Position numbers and translations under genes: made by a program. The notes beneath the pieces are model-generated. The model saw only the letters and a list, made by a program, of their open reading frames with translations. It searched no databases and was not told the DNA's origin. Shown piece by piece: positions 7,053-15,924 of a DNA stretch of 64,000 bases (within the stretch, counting starts at the first letter, position 1; every line of letters starts with the position of its first letter). Source of the stretch: Arthrobacter sp. zg-Y238 (lineage in GTDB: Bacteria; Actinomycetota; Actinomycetes; Actinomycetales; Micrococcaceae); assembly GCF_024385525.1 (NCBI RefSeq), contig NZ_JANFLU010000005.1, positions 124,001-188,000 of the forward strand, read 5' to 3'.

Positions 7053-8741
7053 CTATTCGGCGGCCGGGCCGGTCTTGGGAACAACCTCGCCGTTGCGGCG
7101 GCGGGTCCGGCTGCGGCGCGGACGGTCCGTGGCTGCGCCGTCCGCGGCAGGTGCCGCGGTCCGGGTTTCAGCCGGGCGGGATTCCGCGGTCCGCGCCTCG
7201 CCGGTGCGTGCCTCGCCGGAGCGGGCGCTGCTGCGCCGCGATCCTTCCCGTGCTCCGCCGCGGGAGTTGCCGCCGCGGGATCCGGCACCCCGGTCGGAAC
7301 CGGAACGGTTGCCTTCGCGGCTGGAGGAGCTGCTGCGGCCGCCGGACTTGCCGGTTTCGCCGAGGTCCTCGATCTTTTCGGCATCAATGCCTGCATGGGT
7401 GCGCTTGTTGCGCGGCAGGCGTCCCTTGGTGCCTTCGGGGATATCGAGGTCCGTGTACAGGTGCGGTGAGGAGGAGTAGGTTTCCACCGGCTCCGCCTGG
7501 TCCAGGCCCAGGGCCTTGTTAATCAGGCCCCAGCGGGGGACATCGTCCCAGTCCACGAACGTCACGGCGGTGCCCTTGTTGCCGGCACGGCCGGTGCGGC
7601 CAACGCGGTGCAGATAGGTCTTCTCGTCTTCGGGGCACTGGTAGTTGATTACGTGGGTGACGTCGTCGACGTCGATGCCGCGCGCGGCGACGTCGGTGGC
7701 CACCAGCACATCCACCTTTTCATTGCGGAAAGCGCGCATGGCCTGCTCGCGGGCGCCCTGGCCGAGGTCGCCGTGCATGGCGGCGACGGCGAAACCGCGG
7801 TCCACGAGTTCTTCGGACAGCTTGGCGGCAGTGCGCTTGGTCTTGGTGAAGATGATGGTGCGGCCGCGGCCGCGTGCCTGCAGGATGCGGGAAACCACTT
7901 CGCTCTTATCGAGGTTGTGGGCCCGGTAGACCACCTGGCGGATGTCCTTCTTGGTCAGGCCTTCGTCATCGGGATCCGCGGCCCGGATGTGGGTGGGCTT
8001 GGTCATGTAGCGGCGGGCCATCGAAACGACGGCGCCGGGCATGGTGGCCGAGAACAGCAGGGTCTGGCGCACGGCCGGCGTGGCGGCCATCAGTGTTTCG
8101 ACGTCGGGCAGGAAGCCGAGGTCCAGCATCTCGTCGGCCTCGTCAAGGACCACCAGCCGCACGTTCTTCAGCGAGAGGTGCTTCTTGTTGTAGAGGTCGA
8201 TCAGGCGGCCCGGGGTGCCGACCACGATTTCGACGCCGGCGGCCAGGGCCTCCGTCTGCGGCTCGTAGGCACGGCCGCCGTAAATGGTGACGATGCGGGC
8301 ACCGCGCCGGCGGGCAGCGGTGGTGAGGTCGCCCGCCACCTGGACGGCCAGTTCACGGGTGGGCACCACGATCAGGGCCTGCGGTGCGCCGGGGACGGCG
8401 AGTTCGGCGTAGCCCTTGTCTTCCGGGCCCACCACGCGCTGCAGCGCGGGAATACCGAAGCCGAGCGTCTTGCCGGTGCCGGTCTTCGCCTGGCCGATGA
8501 TGTCGTGGCCGCTGAGGGCAACGGGCAGGGTCATCGACTGGATGGGGAAGGGGTGCGTGATGCCGGCGTCGGCGAGGGACTCGACGATGTCTGACCGGAC
8601 ACCGAAATCGGCGAAGGTCAGTTCGGGGATTTCCTCGGCCCGGGCCTTAACGGCCAGGGAATCCGCGACGGTCAGTTCTTCGGTGCTGTCATCGGCAGTG
8701 AGGTGACGATCGTCATCAACCTGGGAAAGTTCAGTGTTCAA
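7053..8741 (-). CDS. DEAD-box ATP-dependent RNA helicase
   Basis: 562 residues with a TTG start (no ATG/GTG nearby precedes the conserved core). Q motif FPIQ (65-68), Walker A AKTGTGKT (85-92), PTRELAVQ, DEAD in VVLDEADEMLDLGF (near 205), SAT, and HRVGRTGRAG in the second RecA domain are all intact. The C-terminal roughly 110 residues are low-complexity Ser/Arg/Gly-rich (SGGRSSSSSREGNRSGSDRG), a typical RNA-binding tail of actinobacterial RhlE/CsdA-like helicases. It unwinds RNA in ribosome assembly or mRNA turnover. The methyltransferase follows 17 bases downstream. Confidence 0.93.
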   Translation of the reverse strand: MNTELSQVDDDRHLTADDSTEELTVADSLAVKARAEEIPELTFADFGVRSDIVESLADAGITHPFPIQSMTLPVALSGHDIIGQAKTGTGKTLGFGIPALQRVVGPEDKGYAELAVPGAPQALIVVPTRELAVQVAGDLTTAARRRGARIVTIYGGRAYEPQTEALAAGVEIVVGTPGRLIDLYNKKHLSLKNVRLVVLDEADEMLDLGFLPDVETLMAATPAVRQTLLFSATMPGAVVSMARRYMTKPTHIRAADPDDEGLTKKDIRQVVYRAHNLDKSEVVSRILQARGRGRTIIFTKTKRTAAKLSEELVDRGFAVAAMHGDLGQGAREQAMRAFRNEKVDVLVATDVAARGIDVDDVTHVINYQCPEDEKTYLHRVGRTGRAGNKGTAVTFVDWDDVPRWGLINKALGLDQAEPVETYSSSPHLYTDLDIPEGTKGRLPRNKRTHAGIDAEKIEDLGETGKSGGRSSSSSREGNRSGSDRGAGSRGGNSRGGAREGSRRSSARSGEARTGEARTAESRPAETRTAAPAADGAATDRPRRSRTRRRNGEVVPKTGPAAE

Positions 8742-9094
8742 TTAAATACCGTTCAGTTTAGGCAGCGCGGGGGCGCCAGGCTCGACGAGTGGCTGTTACA
8801 GCCCATTACGGAGCGGATGGCACGCACGCGGTGCGTCCAGCGGAAGCCGATCGCGGGCTAACAACTGCGGGCCGCCTGTGCTCCATTGGCCACGGCGGCG
8901 GCCGATAATTCAAGATCGCGTAGGGTTTGCGGGTCTGGTCAATACAGCAACAAAATGACACTTCTCATGCACTTCACATGACAATTCATACGACAGACGA
9001 CCGGGCATCCAGTTTCTACCTCCCCAGTCTACCCGCCAGCCGCTGATCGCTGCGCATCCGGCGGCCCGGCGCGGTCCCGGGCGGCGCCGGCAGG
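8742..9094. other. Intergenic region between divergent genes
   Basis: About 350 bases without a credible coding frame, containing the upstream region and probable long 5' UTR of the minus-strand DEAD-box helicase and, at the right edge, the promoter of the plus-strand ferritin-like gene. The stretch 8930-9000 is noticeably more AT-rich than its surroundings and is the likeliest place for the helicase promoter. I could not assign a convincing -35/-10 pair. Confidence 0.5.
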
Positions 9095-9100
9095 TACGCT
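9095..9100 (+). promoter_or_regulatory. -10 box, probable leaderless promoter of the ferritin-like gene
   Basis: TACGCT, then 7 bases, then ATG at 9108. Confidence 0.45.
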
Positions 9101-9107
9101 GGCGGGT

Positions 9108-9821
9108 ATGACTAACGGGCACCATTCGGATCATCCGGCCGCTCCCGGGGCGGCCCCGCAGCACACCGGCGAGACCTATCAGCGGTTCCTCACGGATCTC
9201 TTCGGCGCGATCGCCTACGGCGAACTGTCGGCGTTTGAACGGATGTCTTCCGACGCCCGGTTTTCCCCCACGCTGCACGACCGTGCCACGCTCGGACGCC
9301 TGGCCGTGCATGAATACGCGCATTTCGAGTTGATCTGCGCCCGGCTCAGTGCCATGGGAACGGACCCCGAAGAAGCCATGCGGCCCTTCCAGCCCTCGGT
9401 GGACGCGTTCCACGACCGCACCCGGCCGGCCGACTGGTACGAGTCGCTGATGAAGTTCTACGTCACGGACGCCATTTCCGACGATTTCTACTCCGCGGTG
9501 GCCTCCCGGCTCGATGCGGAAACCAACAGCCTGTTCCAAGGCCTGAAGGCTACGGAACAGCCCGGCGAAATCCTGCTCGGCAGGTTGCGGGAGGCCCTTG
9601 CGGATGACCCGCGGCTGGCCTCGCGGCTGGCCCTCTGGGGCAGGCGGCTGGTGGGCGAAGCCCTGACCCAGGCCCAGCGGGTCCTCATTGAACGGGCCTT
9701 CCTGGGCGGGCTGTTCGACGACGGCGGCCAGGACGCCGTCGACGCCGAAATCAAGTCGCTCACGGCGCAGCTGACGCGAAACCACTCCAAGCGGATGAGT
9801 CTCCTCGGCCTGACGGCTTAG
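9108..9821 (+). CDS. Ferritin-like fold protein (MiaE_2 family)
   Basis: 237 residues, all-helical. Carboxylate/His motifs typical of a ferritin-like di-iron fold are visible: GAIAYGELSAFERM (about 38-51) and HEYAHFELICARL (about 70-82), with DAISDDFY and EILLGRLREAL later. It matches the actinobacterial MiaE-like ferritin-fold family often found next to a DEAD-box helicase. Whether it hydroxylates tRNA like MiaE or has another oxidative role is unknown; this organism has no visible MiaB-linked context here. It reads away from the helicase and is likely leaderless. Confidence 0.75.
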   Translation: MTNGHHSDHPAAPGAAPQHTGETYQRFLTDLFGAIAYGELSAFERMSSDARFSPTLHDRATLGRLAVHEYAHFELICARLSAMGTDPEEAMRPFQPSVDAFHDRTRPADWYESLMKFYVTDAISDDFYSAVASRLDAETNSLFQGLKATEQPGEILLGRLREALADDPRLASRLALWGRRLVGEALTQAQRVLIERAFLGGLFDDGGQDAVDAEIKSLTAQLTRNHSKRMSLLGLTA

Positions 9822-9888
9822 CCCTGCGGTACGCTTCCCCCGTACGGAAGCGCTGGCTGCGGCCGGAGACGGCTGCAGGGAGAATCTA

Positions 9889-10743
9889 TTGCGGGGGAAA
9901 GCAACACGGAAGTGGGCGCGGGGTGCCCTGGCCGCAGCGGTTTCTGCGGTCCTGCTTCTGGCCGCCGCACCGGCTGTCCTGCCGGACCCCGGAGCCGGCG
10001 GGACGGCGTCGGTACTTCCCGCGGGCGGCGCTGCCTCCGCGGAAGCTTCGCCCGAGCCGGCGGTGATCCGGCCCAGTGAAACAGCTCCCCCCGCGGCCCC
10101 GGCTGCCGGATCGCTGGTTTATATGCCCCAGACCGGCCGGACGATGTCCGTAGTTCCGGGAGTGGAGGACTCGGCCCTGGTGATCGGCGACTCGCAGGCC
10201 GGTCCGGACACCTGGGTGGGGCAGGGGCTGGAGCAGGCCGGGTACCCTGCAATCATCAGGGGTGCAGGCGGAACCGGTTACGTCCAAGGGAACGGCTCAG
10301 TGGCGGGATACGCCCGGGCGCTGGAAGCACACCAGTGGCTGCTCCCGTGGGGCACGCCGCGGCTGATCGTGCTGCAGGGCGGCGGGAACGACACCGCCCA
10401 TCCAGCCGCAGACATCCGTACCGAAGCGCTCCGCCTAATCGGCGACCTGCGGCAAAGCTACCCGTCCGTCCGGATTGTCATGGTGGGGGTCATCGGTGAC
10501 GGCACGGGACGGCGTAGCGAGGTGGACGGGGTGCTCGCCGCCGTGGCCGCCGAACAGGGAATCGACTTCCTTACCCCGGGGGACTGGTGGGCGCGGTATG
10601 GACTGAACGGCCAACTGCGGCCGGACGGAAGGCACCTGAGCCCGGAAGGACATCGGGTAGCGGCCGGCGTCTTCGCACGCGAACTGGCCCGGATGATGCC
10701 GCCTGCCGTCCCGCAGGCGCGGCCATATCGTGCGGTCCCGTAA
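9889..10743 (+). CDS. Secreted SGNH/GDSL-family hydrolase
   Basis: 284 residues from TTG 9889, preceded by AGGGAGAA six bases upstream; no better start exists ahead of the signal peptide. Residues 1-32 form a signal peptide (RGKATRKWARG, then a hydrophobic Ala/Val/Leu core). The catalytic blocks are GDSQA (block I Ser, about residue 104), GGGND (block III Gly/Asn) and DGRHLSPEGH (block V Asp-His). The fold is that of SGNH esterases/lipases, often acting on acylated cell-wall sugars outside the cell. The substrate is unknown. A bidirectional terminator follows. Confidence 0.82.
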   Translation: MRGKATRKWARGALAAAVSAVLLLAAAPAVLPDPGAGGTASVLPAGGAASAEASPEPAVIRPSETAPPAAPAAGSLVYMPQTGRTMSVVPGVEDSALVIGDSQAGPDTWVGQGLEQAGYPAIIRGAGGTGYVQGNGSVAGYARALEAHQWLLPWGTPRLIVLQGGGNDTAHPAADIRTEALRLIGDLRQSYPSVRIVMVGVIGDGTGRRSEVDGVLAAVAAEQGIDFLTPGDWWARYGLNGQLRPDGRHLSPEGHRVAAGVFARELARMMPPAVPQARPYRAVP

Positions 10744-10785
10744 TCCCCGTTGCCGTAACCCAGGAACGGACCCTATGGGACACGA

Positions 10786-10818
10786 AGAAAGGGCGGTGCC
10801 GAAGCACCGCCCTTTTCT
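10786..10818 (+). terminator. Bidirectional intrinsic terminator
   Basis: Stem GGGCGGTGC / GCACCGCCC with a CGAA loop, TTTTCT on the right and an A-rich left flank. It lies between the convergent SGNH hydrolase gene and the minus-strand small membrane protein gene. Confidence 0.88.
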
Positions 10819-10860
10819 CTTATCCTGTTGCCGTTTCCGGGTGACACCGAACAACGGGAG

Positions 10861-11160
10861 TTACAAACGCAGGATGCGTTCCGTCTCCGCCGTGTCGGCC
10901 CTGGCGCGGCTGCGTCCGATCGGAACGGCCGCCACGAGCGGCGCCAGAATGGACACTGCCACCGGGACGGCCCAGCCGATCCAGTCCGCTTCGAAGGCAG
11001 TAACTCCGGCTGCGCGCAGTGCCAGCCACGTGATGAGCGCAGCGCACACGGCGATGCCAGGGAGCAGCAGCGCGCCGTATAGGGCACGGTGGCGGTCCGC
11101 AGCCCACACTGCGAACCCCGCGGCAACCGCGGTCAGCGTGACCAGGATCAGGCTAAGCAT
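10861..11160 (-). CDS. Small hypothetical membrane protein
   Basis: 99 residues. Three hydrophobic segments (about 3-20, 28-48 and 60-80) and a charged tail SRARADTAETERILRL. I do not recognise the family. It starts 12 bases after the DUF3107 stop on the same strand, without an obvious Shine-Dalgarno site, and ends just before a shared terminator. That supports a real co-transcribed gene, but a purely sequence-based call is moderate. Confidence 0.55.
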   Translation of the reverse strand: MLSLILVTLTAVAAGFAVWAADRHRALYGALLLPGIAVCAALITWLALRAAGVTAFEADWIGWAVPVAVSILAPLVAAVPIGRSRARADTAETERILRL

Positions 11161-11172
11161 GGAAGCGGCGGG

Positions 11173-11397
11173 TCAGAGGGCGCCGAAACCGACGCGGCGG
11201 ACTTCCTCGGCACCGATCTCGACGTAGCCGATGGATGCACCGGGAACAACGATCAGCCGGCCCTTGACGTCCTTGAGCCGGAGCAGGGCGCCGTTGGCGA
11301 GGGACTGCTCCACTGCGTCGGCAACCTCATCAGCGCTCTGGCTGGATTCGAAGACAATTTCGCGGGCTACATTCTGAATGCCGATTTTTACTTCCAC
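11173..11397 (-). CDS. DUF3107 protein
   Basis: 74 residues, GTG start with a strong AGGAGG seven bases upstream. The sequence EVKIGIQNVAREIVFESSQSADEVADAVEQSL matches the small actinobacterial DUF3107 family, conserved but of unknown function, often found near a TetR regulator and a MoeB-like gene as here. It has no membrane segment or catalytic motif and is probably cytoplasmic. Confidence 0.88.
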   Translation of the reverse strand: MEVKIGIQNVAREIVFESSQSADEVADAVEQSLANGALLRLKDVKGRLIVVPGASIGYVEIGAEEVRRVGFGAL

Positions 11398-11443
11398 CGT
11401 GGTGCCTCCTGATTAACGATTTACGAACTGATCGAAATCTACT

Positions 11444-12058
11444 CTAGATCTCCTTGGGGAACCGGCTGATTCCGCGCCAAGCTAAACGGTAAACCAGCTC
11501 GCTCGCCGCATCGATGTCCAGGCCGCCGTCGGTTTCCAGCCAATACCGCGCGCTCACCTGCGCCATTCCGGCCAGGGCGCGGCCGAGCAGGGTGGCCTCG
11601 AGATGGGACAGCTTGGTGTCTTCGGCAATCACGCCGGCAATGCTGTTCGCGAAGCGGGCATTGAATTCCTCAATGCGGGCGCTGACCTCGGCGTCATTGG
11701 TGAGGTCGGATTCAAAAACCATCCGGTGCCCCTGGCTGTCCTGCGCGACGAAGCGGAAATAGGCCCGCATGGTCTCGCGGACCCGAAGCTTATTGTCCGT
11801 GGTGGAGTTCAAAGCGGTGCGCAGGAACTCCGTCAGCGTGTTCAGGTGGTTGTCCAGCAGGGCCATGTACAGCTCCCGCTTGCCGGGGAAGTGCTGATAG
11901 AGCACGGGTTTGCTGACGTGCGCCGCTTCGGCGATCTCGTCCATGGCTGCACCGTGGAAGCCGTTACTGACAAACACTTCCTGCGCTGCGCTTAGCAGCT
12001 GCCGGCGGCGTTCCTCCCGGGGGAGCCGAACCGGTTTACCGGCTGCCTGGTTACTCAC
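11444..12058 (-). CDS. TetR/AcrR-family transcriptional regulator
   Basis: 204 residues from GTG 12058, which has GAGAGG eight bases upstream; an upstream TTG at 12103 would add 15 residues but lacks a good ribosome site. The N-terminal helix-turn-helix is clear (RRRQLLSAAQEVFVSNGFHGAAMDEIAEAAHVSKPVLYQHFPGKRELYMALL, about 14-65). The C-terminal ligand domain (about 70-200) is helical, including RETMRAYFRFVAQDSQGHRMVFESDL. It lies 46 bases upstream of DUF3107 on the same strand. The ligand and targets are unknown; autoregulation would be usual. Confidence 0.88.
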   Translation of the reverse strand: MSNQAAGKPVRLPREERRRQLLSAAQEVFVSNGFHGAAMDEIAEAAHVSKPVLYQHFPGKRELYMALLDNHLNTLTEFLRTALNSTTDNKLRVRETMRAYFRFVAQDSQGHRMVFESDLTNDAEVSARIEEFNARFANSIAGVIAEDTKLSHLEATLLGRALAGMAQVSARYWLETDGGLDIDAASELVYRLAWRGISRFPKEI

Positions 12059-12163
12059 TGGTGGACCTCTCAACAGTTCCGGAGCCCTGAGCTGCACGGA
12101 CAATGACCCTTAGTTTACCCGCGGGTATTCCAAGCGACAGGTCCCACCGCCATACCTGTGGCT

Positions 12164-12169
12164 TAGATT
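12164..12169 (+). promoter_or_regulatory. -10 box, probable leaderless promoter of the moeZ-like gene
   Basis: TAGATT, then 7 bases (GGACTTC), then ATG at 12177. Confidence 0.5.
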
Positions 12170-12176
12170 GGACTTC

Positions 12177-13367
12177 ATGACCTTAGCAAGTGCATCCGTC
12201 CCGGTCGGGGAACTACCTGCTTTGGTGGCGCCCGGCGCGGACCTCACCCGCGACGAAACCGAACGCTACTCACGGCACCTCATCATCCCGGGATTCGGGT
12301 CCACGGCGCAGCGCCGGCTGAAGAACGCCAGGGTGCTGGTGGTCGGGGCCGGCGGGCTGGGCTCTCCGGCGCTGCTGTATCTGGCTGCGGCGGGAGTGGG
12401 CACGCTCGGCGTGGTCGACGACGACGTCGTGGATGTCTCCAACCTTCAGCGCCAGGTTATCCACGGCGTATCCGACGTCGGTACCCCCAAAGCGGAGTCC
12501 GCGGCCCGCTCCGTGGCGGAGCTGAATCCGCTGGTCGAGGTGGTCCTGCACCGGGAGCGGCTGGACAACTCCAACGTCCTGGCGATCTTTTCCGGTTATG
12601 ACCTGATTGTGGACGGCACTGATAATTTCGCCACCCGCTACCTGATCAACGACGCCGCCGAAATCCTGGGCAAGCCGTACGTCTGGGGTTCGATCCTCCG
12701 CTACGACGGGCAGGTGAGCGTCTTCTGGGGCAAACACGGGCCCACCTACCGCGATCTGTTCCCGCTGGCGCCGCCGGCCGGTTCCGTTCCTTCCTGCGCG
12801 GAAGGGGGCGTGCTCGGGGTGCTCTGTGCGCAGATCGGCTCGGTCATGGTCAATGAGGCCATCAAGCTGATCACCGGAACCGGCAGGACCCTGCTGGGCC
12901 GGGTCCTGGTCTTCAACGCCCTGGAGATGAGCTGGCGCGAACTTCGGGTCCGGCGTGACCCGGAGGCCCTGCCGGTGACTGAGCTAAGCGATTACCAGGC
13001 GTTCTGCGGCATTACGCCGGCGGAGCCTGTGCCCGCCGGGGCGGAAGTGGACGTGGCCGTGCTGCGGGACCTGCTGGCCGAACGCTCGGCCGGGTTCCGG
13101 GACTTCGAACTGCTGGACGTCCGGGAGCCGGGGGAACACGACATTGTCCGCATTGAGGGGGCCCGGCTGGCGCCGCGGGGGGCCGTGCTGGCGGGGGAGT
13201 TCCGGCCGGAGCCGGGACGGCCGGTATACGTGCACTGCAAATCAGGGGTGCGGTCCGCCGAGGTCGCGGCCTACCTGCGCGGCGCCGGCTATCCCGAGGT
13301 CTACAACGTCACCGGCGGGATCCTGGAATGGGTGCGCCGGGTGGAACCGGAGAAACCGGTCTACTGA
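12177..13367 (+). CDS. moeZ: MoeB/ThiF-type adenylyltransferase-sulfurtransferase (E1 + rhodanese)
   Basis: 396 residues from ATG 12177 (an in-frame TTG at 12168 adds three). The E1 domain (about 25-270) has the nucleotide motif VVGAGGLGSPALLYLAAAGVG, the acidic DDDVVDVSNLQRQ segment and the conserved cysteine PSCAEGGVLG. The C-terminal rhodanese domain (about 290-396) carries the persulfide cysteine VHCKSGVRSA. Such proteins adenylate and thiocarboxylate the C-terminus of ubiquitin-like sulfur carriers (MoaD, ThiS, CysO). No carrier gene is adjacent, so the partner is unknown. The CxxC zinc pairs of some MoeB proteins are not evident. Confidence 0.9.
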   Translation: MTLASASVPVGELPALVAPGADLTRDETERYSRHLIIPGFGSTAQRRLKNARVLVVGAGGLGSPALLYLAAAGVGTLGVVDDDVVDVSNLQRQVIHGVSDVGTPKAESAARSVAELNPLVEVVLHRERLDNSNVLAIFSGYDLIVDGTDNFATRYLINDAAEILGKPYVWGSILRYDGQVSVFWGKHGPTYRDLFPLAPPAGSVPSCAEGGVLGVLCAQIGSVMVNEAIKLITGTGRTLLGRVLVFNALEMSWRELRVRRDPEALPVTELSDYQAFCGITPAEPVPAGAEVDVAVLRDLLAERSAGFRDFELLDVREPGEHDIVRIEGARLAPRGAVLAGEFRPEPGRPVYVHCKSGVRSAEVAAYLRGAGYPEVYNVTGGILEWVRRVEPEKPVY

Positions 13368-13373
13368 AACGCC

Positions 13374-14717
13374 CTACGCGGACTTCGGTTCGGCGTCGTC
13401 GGATTCGGCGGCGCCGTCGTCCGCAGCCGAACCGGCATCCTTGGCGGGCGCTGCGGGCTCGCTGCGCTCCACCGTGATCCCGTACAGGGCTTCAAGGCCC
13501 CGGATGTAGTCCTCCTGCTGGCCGCTTGCGGCCAGTTCCCGGGCGCGGACGGTGGGAACGTGGAGCAGCTGCTTGACCATGCGGCGCATGGCGAACTCCA
13601 CTTCCTGGGCGGCGCCGGTGCATCCGTGCTGGGCGCGGACCTTCTCCAGCTCCGATTCCAGTACGTCCAGGGTGTGCCGGCGCAGGGCCACGATGGCTGA
13701 GTCCATTTCACGGCTGAGCTGCTGCTTGGAAAAGTTCTTCGCGGCATCGGCAACAATGGTGCTCGCCTGCTTCAGCGACTCGGCCTGCTCGGCCGGAGCG
13801 GCCAGCCGGACGGACTCCAGGGTGATCAGTTCGACGCCGTCGATCTCGCGGACGGCCGGATCGAAGTCGTGCGTCAGGGCAAGGTCGATGATGATCAGCG
13901 GCTTGCCTGCTTCGGCGCGGACGCGGCGGACATCTTCGGCGCTGACCTGGCTGTCGCTGCCGCTGCAGCCGATGACGACGTCGGCCCGGGTCAGGGCCCC
14001 GGGCAGGGACGAACGGGTCAGGGGCTTCCCGCCACGGGAGGCGGCAAAGGACTCTGCGCGGTTGGAGGAGGAGTAGACGCTGATGTCGGTGCAGCCGCGC
14101 TCCTTGAGCAGGGCCATGGTGGCGCCGGCGTAGGCGCCGGTGCCGAAAACCACCACTGACTTCTTTGACCAGTCGCGGTTCTCGGACAGGTCCGTGGCCA
14201 GGCCCAGGGCAACCGAAACAATGGAAAGCCCCCGTTTACCGAGGGCTGTAAGGGCACCGACGTCCTTGGCGGTGCGGGAAGCGGTCTGGAATAAGCGGGT
14301 GAGTCCGCCGCTGGCGGTCCCGCTCTCCTGGGCTTCAATAAGGGCCCGGCGGACCTGCCCGGCGATTTCGCGTTCGCCTACGACGGCGGAATCCAGTCCC
14401 GCGCCGACCGCGAACAGGTGCTGGGGAACGGACTCGCCGGTGTTCGTGGCAAAGGAACGGGATACAAGGTCTTCGCTCATGCCGGAGTGCCGGCTGATTT
14501 CTGCAACGACAGCGGAGCGGGCGGCTTCAATATCCGCTTCCGAGCCGGTCTCGCAATACACCTCCAGCCGGTTGCAGGTAGCGAGGACAACGGAGCCGGA
14601 GACGGCGCTTCCGGAATCGACCAGCGAAGACGCGACCTCGGATGCGCCGGCACTCAGCCGGGCGACAGTCTCCAGGTCTACGTCGGTGTGCGTAGCAATG
14701 AGGGAAAGTAGAACCAC
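13374..14717 (-). CDS. hemA: Glutamyl-tRNA reductase
   Basis: 447 residues, GTG start. First committed step of the C5 tetrapyrrole pathway: reduces glutamyl-tRNA(Glu) to glutamate-1-semialdehyde with NADPH. The catalytic cysteine is C48 in [16 protein letters not shown]-like [13 protein letters not shown], the NADP-binding [17 protein letters not shown] (about 190-206) and the C-terminal dimerisation helices are present. The C-terminal 20-odd residues are an Ala/Asp/Glu-rich tail. It is divergent from hemE with a 143-base gap, so both arms of the heme locus can be controlled from one region. Confidence 0.96.
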   Translation of the reverse strand: MVLLSLIATHTDVDLETVARLSAGASEVASSLVDSGSAVSGSVVLATCNRLEVYCETGSEADIEAARSAVVAEISRHSGMSEDLVSRSFATNTGESVPQHLFAVGAGLDSAVVGEREIAGQVRRALIEAQESGTASGGLTRLFQTASRTAKDVGALTALGKRGLSIVSVALGLATDLSENRDWSKKSVVVFGTGAYAGATMALLKERGCTDISVYSSSNRAESFAASRGGKPLTRSSLPGALTRADVVIGCSGSDSQVSAEDVRRVRAEAGKPLIIIDLALTHDFDPAVREIDGVELITLESVRLAAPAEQAESLKQASTIVADAAKNFSKQQLSREMDSAIVALRRHTLDVLESELEKVRAQHGCTGAAQEVEFAMRRMVKQLLHVPTVRARELAASGQQEDYIRGLEALYGITVERSEPAAPAKDAGSAADDGAAESDDAEPKSA

Positions 14718-14726
14718 AGTAGGTCA

Positions 14727-14757
14727 ATACTAGCCACGCCGGGGAGGATACCTTCAA
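14727..14757 (-). promoter_or_regulatory. Candidate hemA promoter
   Basis: On the minus strand TTGAAG (14757-14752), a 19-base spacer and TAGTAT (14732-14727), then 9 bases to the GTG start. The spacer is slightly long. Confidence 0.4.
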
Positions 14758-14860
14758 TCGGACTGCCCGATTTCAGCCTTTAGGAGTGTGAGAAGCGCCA
14801 CGGCGGCCGCCGGGAGGGGCCCGGTTATGGCTTGTCCCGGATTTTGGGGAGAATCAAGGT

Positions 14861-15922
14861 ATGACTCTTAGCGCCACGCACCCGCTGCTGGACGGCCGCA
14901 CGGCCGATTCCCCCCTGATCACCGCGTACCGCGGCGGAACCCCCGCCCGCCGCCCGGTGTGGTTTATGCGTCAGGCCGGCCGTTCCCTGCCCGAGTATCT
15001 GAAAGCCAGGCAGGGCATCGGGATGCTGGAATCCTGCCTCCGGCCCGAGCTGGCGGCGGAGATCACCCTGCAGCCGGTGCGCCGCCACGACGTGGATGCC
15101 GGCATCTTCTTTTCCGACATCGTTATTCCGCTGAAACTCGCCGGCGTGGACGTGGACATCGTTCCCGGCGTCGGACCCGTGCTGGGCAGCCCGGTGCGTA
15201 CCGCCGCCGACGTCGCCGCCCTGCCGCGGCTGACCGAAGAGGCGCTGGAGCCGATCCGGGAAGCCGTGCGGCTGACGGTTGCCGAGCTCGGTTCCAAGCC
15301 GCTGATCGGATTCGCCGGCGCGCCGTTCACCCTGGCCGCCTACATGGTCGAGGGCAAGCCGTCCCGCGACCACCTCGGCCCGCGCACCATGATGCATGCT
15401 GACCCCGATGCCTGGCAGGCGCTGACCGCCTGGGCGGCCGACGCCTCCGGAATGTTCCTGCGCGCGCAGCTGGAAGCGGGCGCCAGTGCCGGCCAGCTCT
15501 TCGATTCCTGGGCCGGTTCCCTTGGCCTGGCCGACTACGTCAAGCACGTAGCACCGGCCTCCTCCCGTGCCTTGGACCATGTGCGCGGCCTCGGTGCCCC
15601 GCTGGTGCATTTCGGCACCGGCACGTCCGAGCTGCTGGTGGCCATGCGCGACGTCGGCGTGGACGTTGTCGGCGTGGATTACCGGCTGCCGCTGGACGAA
15701 GCCAACCGCCGCCTCGGCGGCACGACGCCGCTGCAGGGCAACATTGACCCCGCACTGCTGAGCGCGCCGTGGGACATCCTGGAAGCACATGTCCGCGAAG
15801 TCCTTGCCGCAGGCGCAGCCGCTCCGGGCCACGTGGTCAACCTGGGCCACGGCGTGCCGCCGGAAACCGACGCAGCCGTCCTGACGCGGGTGGTTGAACT
15901 GATTCACTCGGTGGAGCCGTAG
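14861..15922 (+). CDS. hemE: Uroporphyrinogen III decarboxylase
   Basis: 353 residues, ATG preceded by GGGGAGAATCAAGGT. It removes four acetate carboxyls from uroporphyrinogen III to give coproporphyrinogen III. Signature RPVWFMRQAGRSLPEYL (near residue 29) and GFAGAPFTLAAYMVEG are intact, with the late block VNLGHGVPPETD. It is the first gene of the plus-strand heme run; cgoX starts 2 bases after its stop. Confidence 0.97.
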   Translation: MTLSATHPLLDGRTADSPLITAYRGGTPARRPVWFMRQAGRSLPEYLKARQGIGMLESCLRPELAAEITLQPVRRHDVDAGIFFSDIVIPLKLAGVDVDIVPGVGPVLGSPVRTAADVAALPRLTEEALEPIREAVRLTVAELGSKPLIGFAGAPFTLAAYMVEGKPSRDHLGPRTMMHADPDAWQALTAWAADASGMFLRAQLEAGASAGQLFDSWAGSLGLADYVKHVAPASSRALDHVRGLGAPLVHFGTGTSELLVAMRDVGVDVVGVDYRLPLDEANRRLGGTTPLQGNIDPALLSAPWDILEAHVREVLAAGAAAPGHVVNLGHGVPPETDAAVLTRVVELIHSVEP

Positions 15923-15924
15923 GC

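Noticed and set aside
12059-12103. TTG at 12103 as start of the TetR regulator
   Set aside because: GTG 12058 has a GAGAGG site at good spacing and begins where conservation starts.
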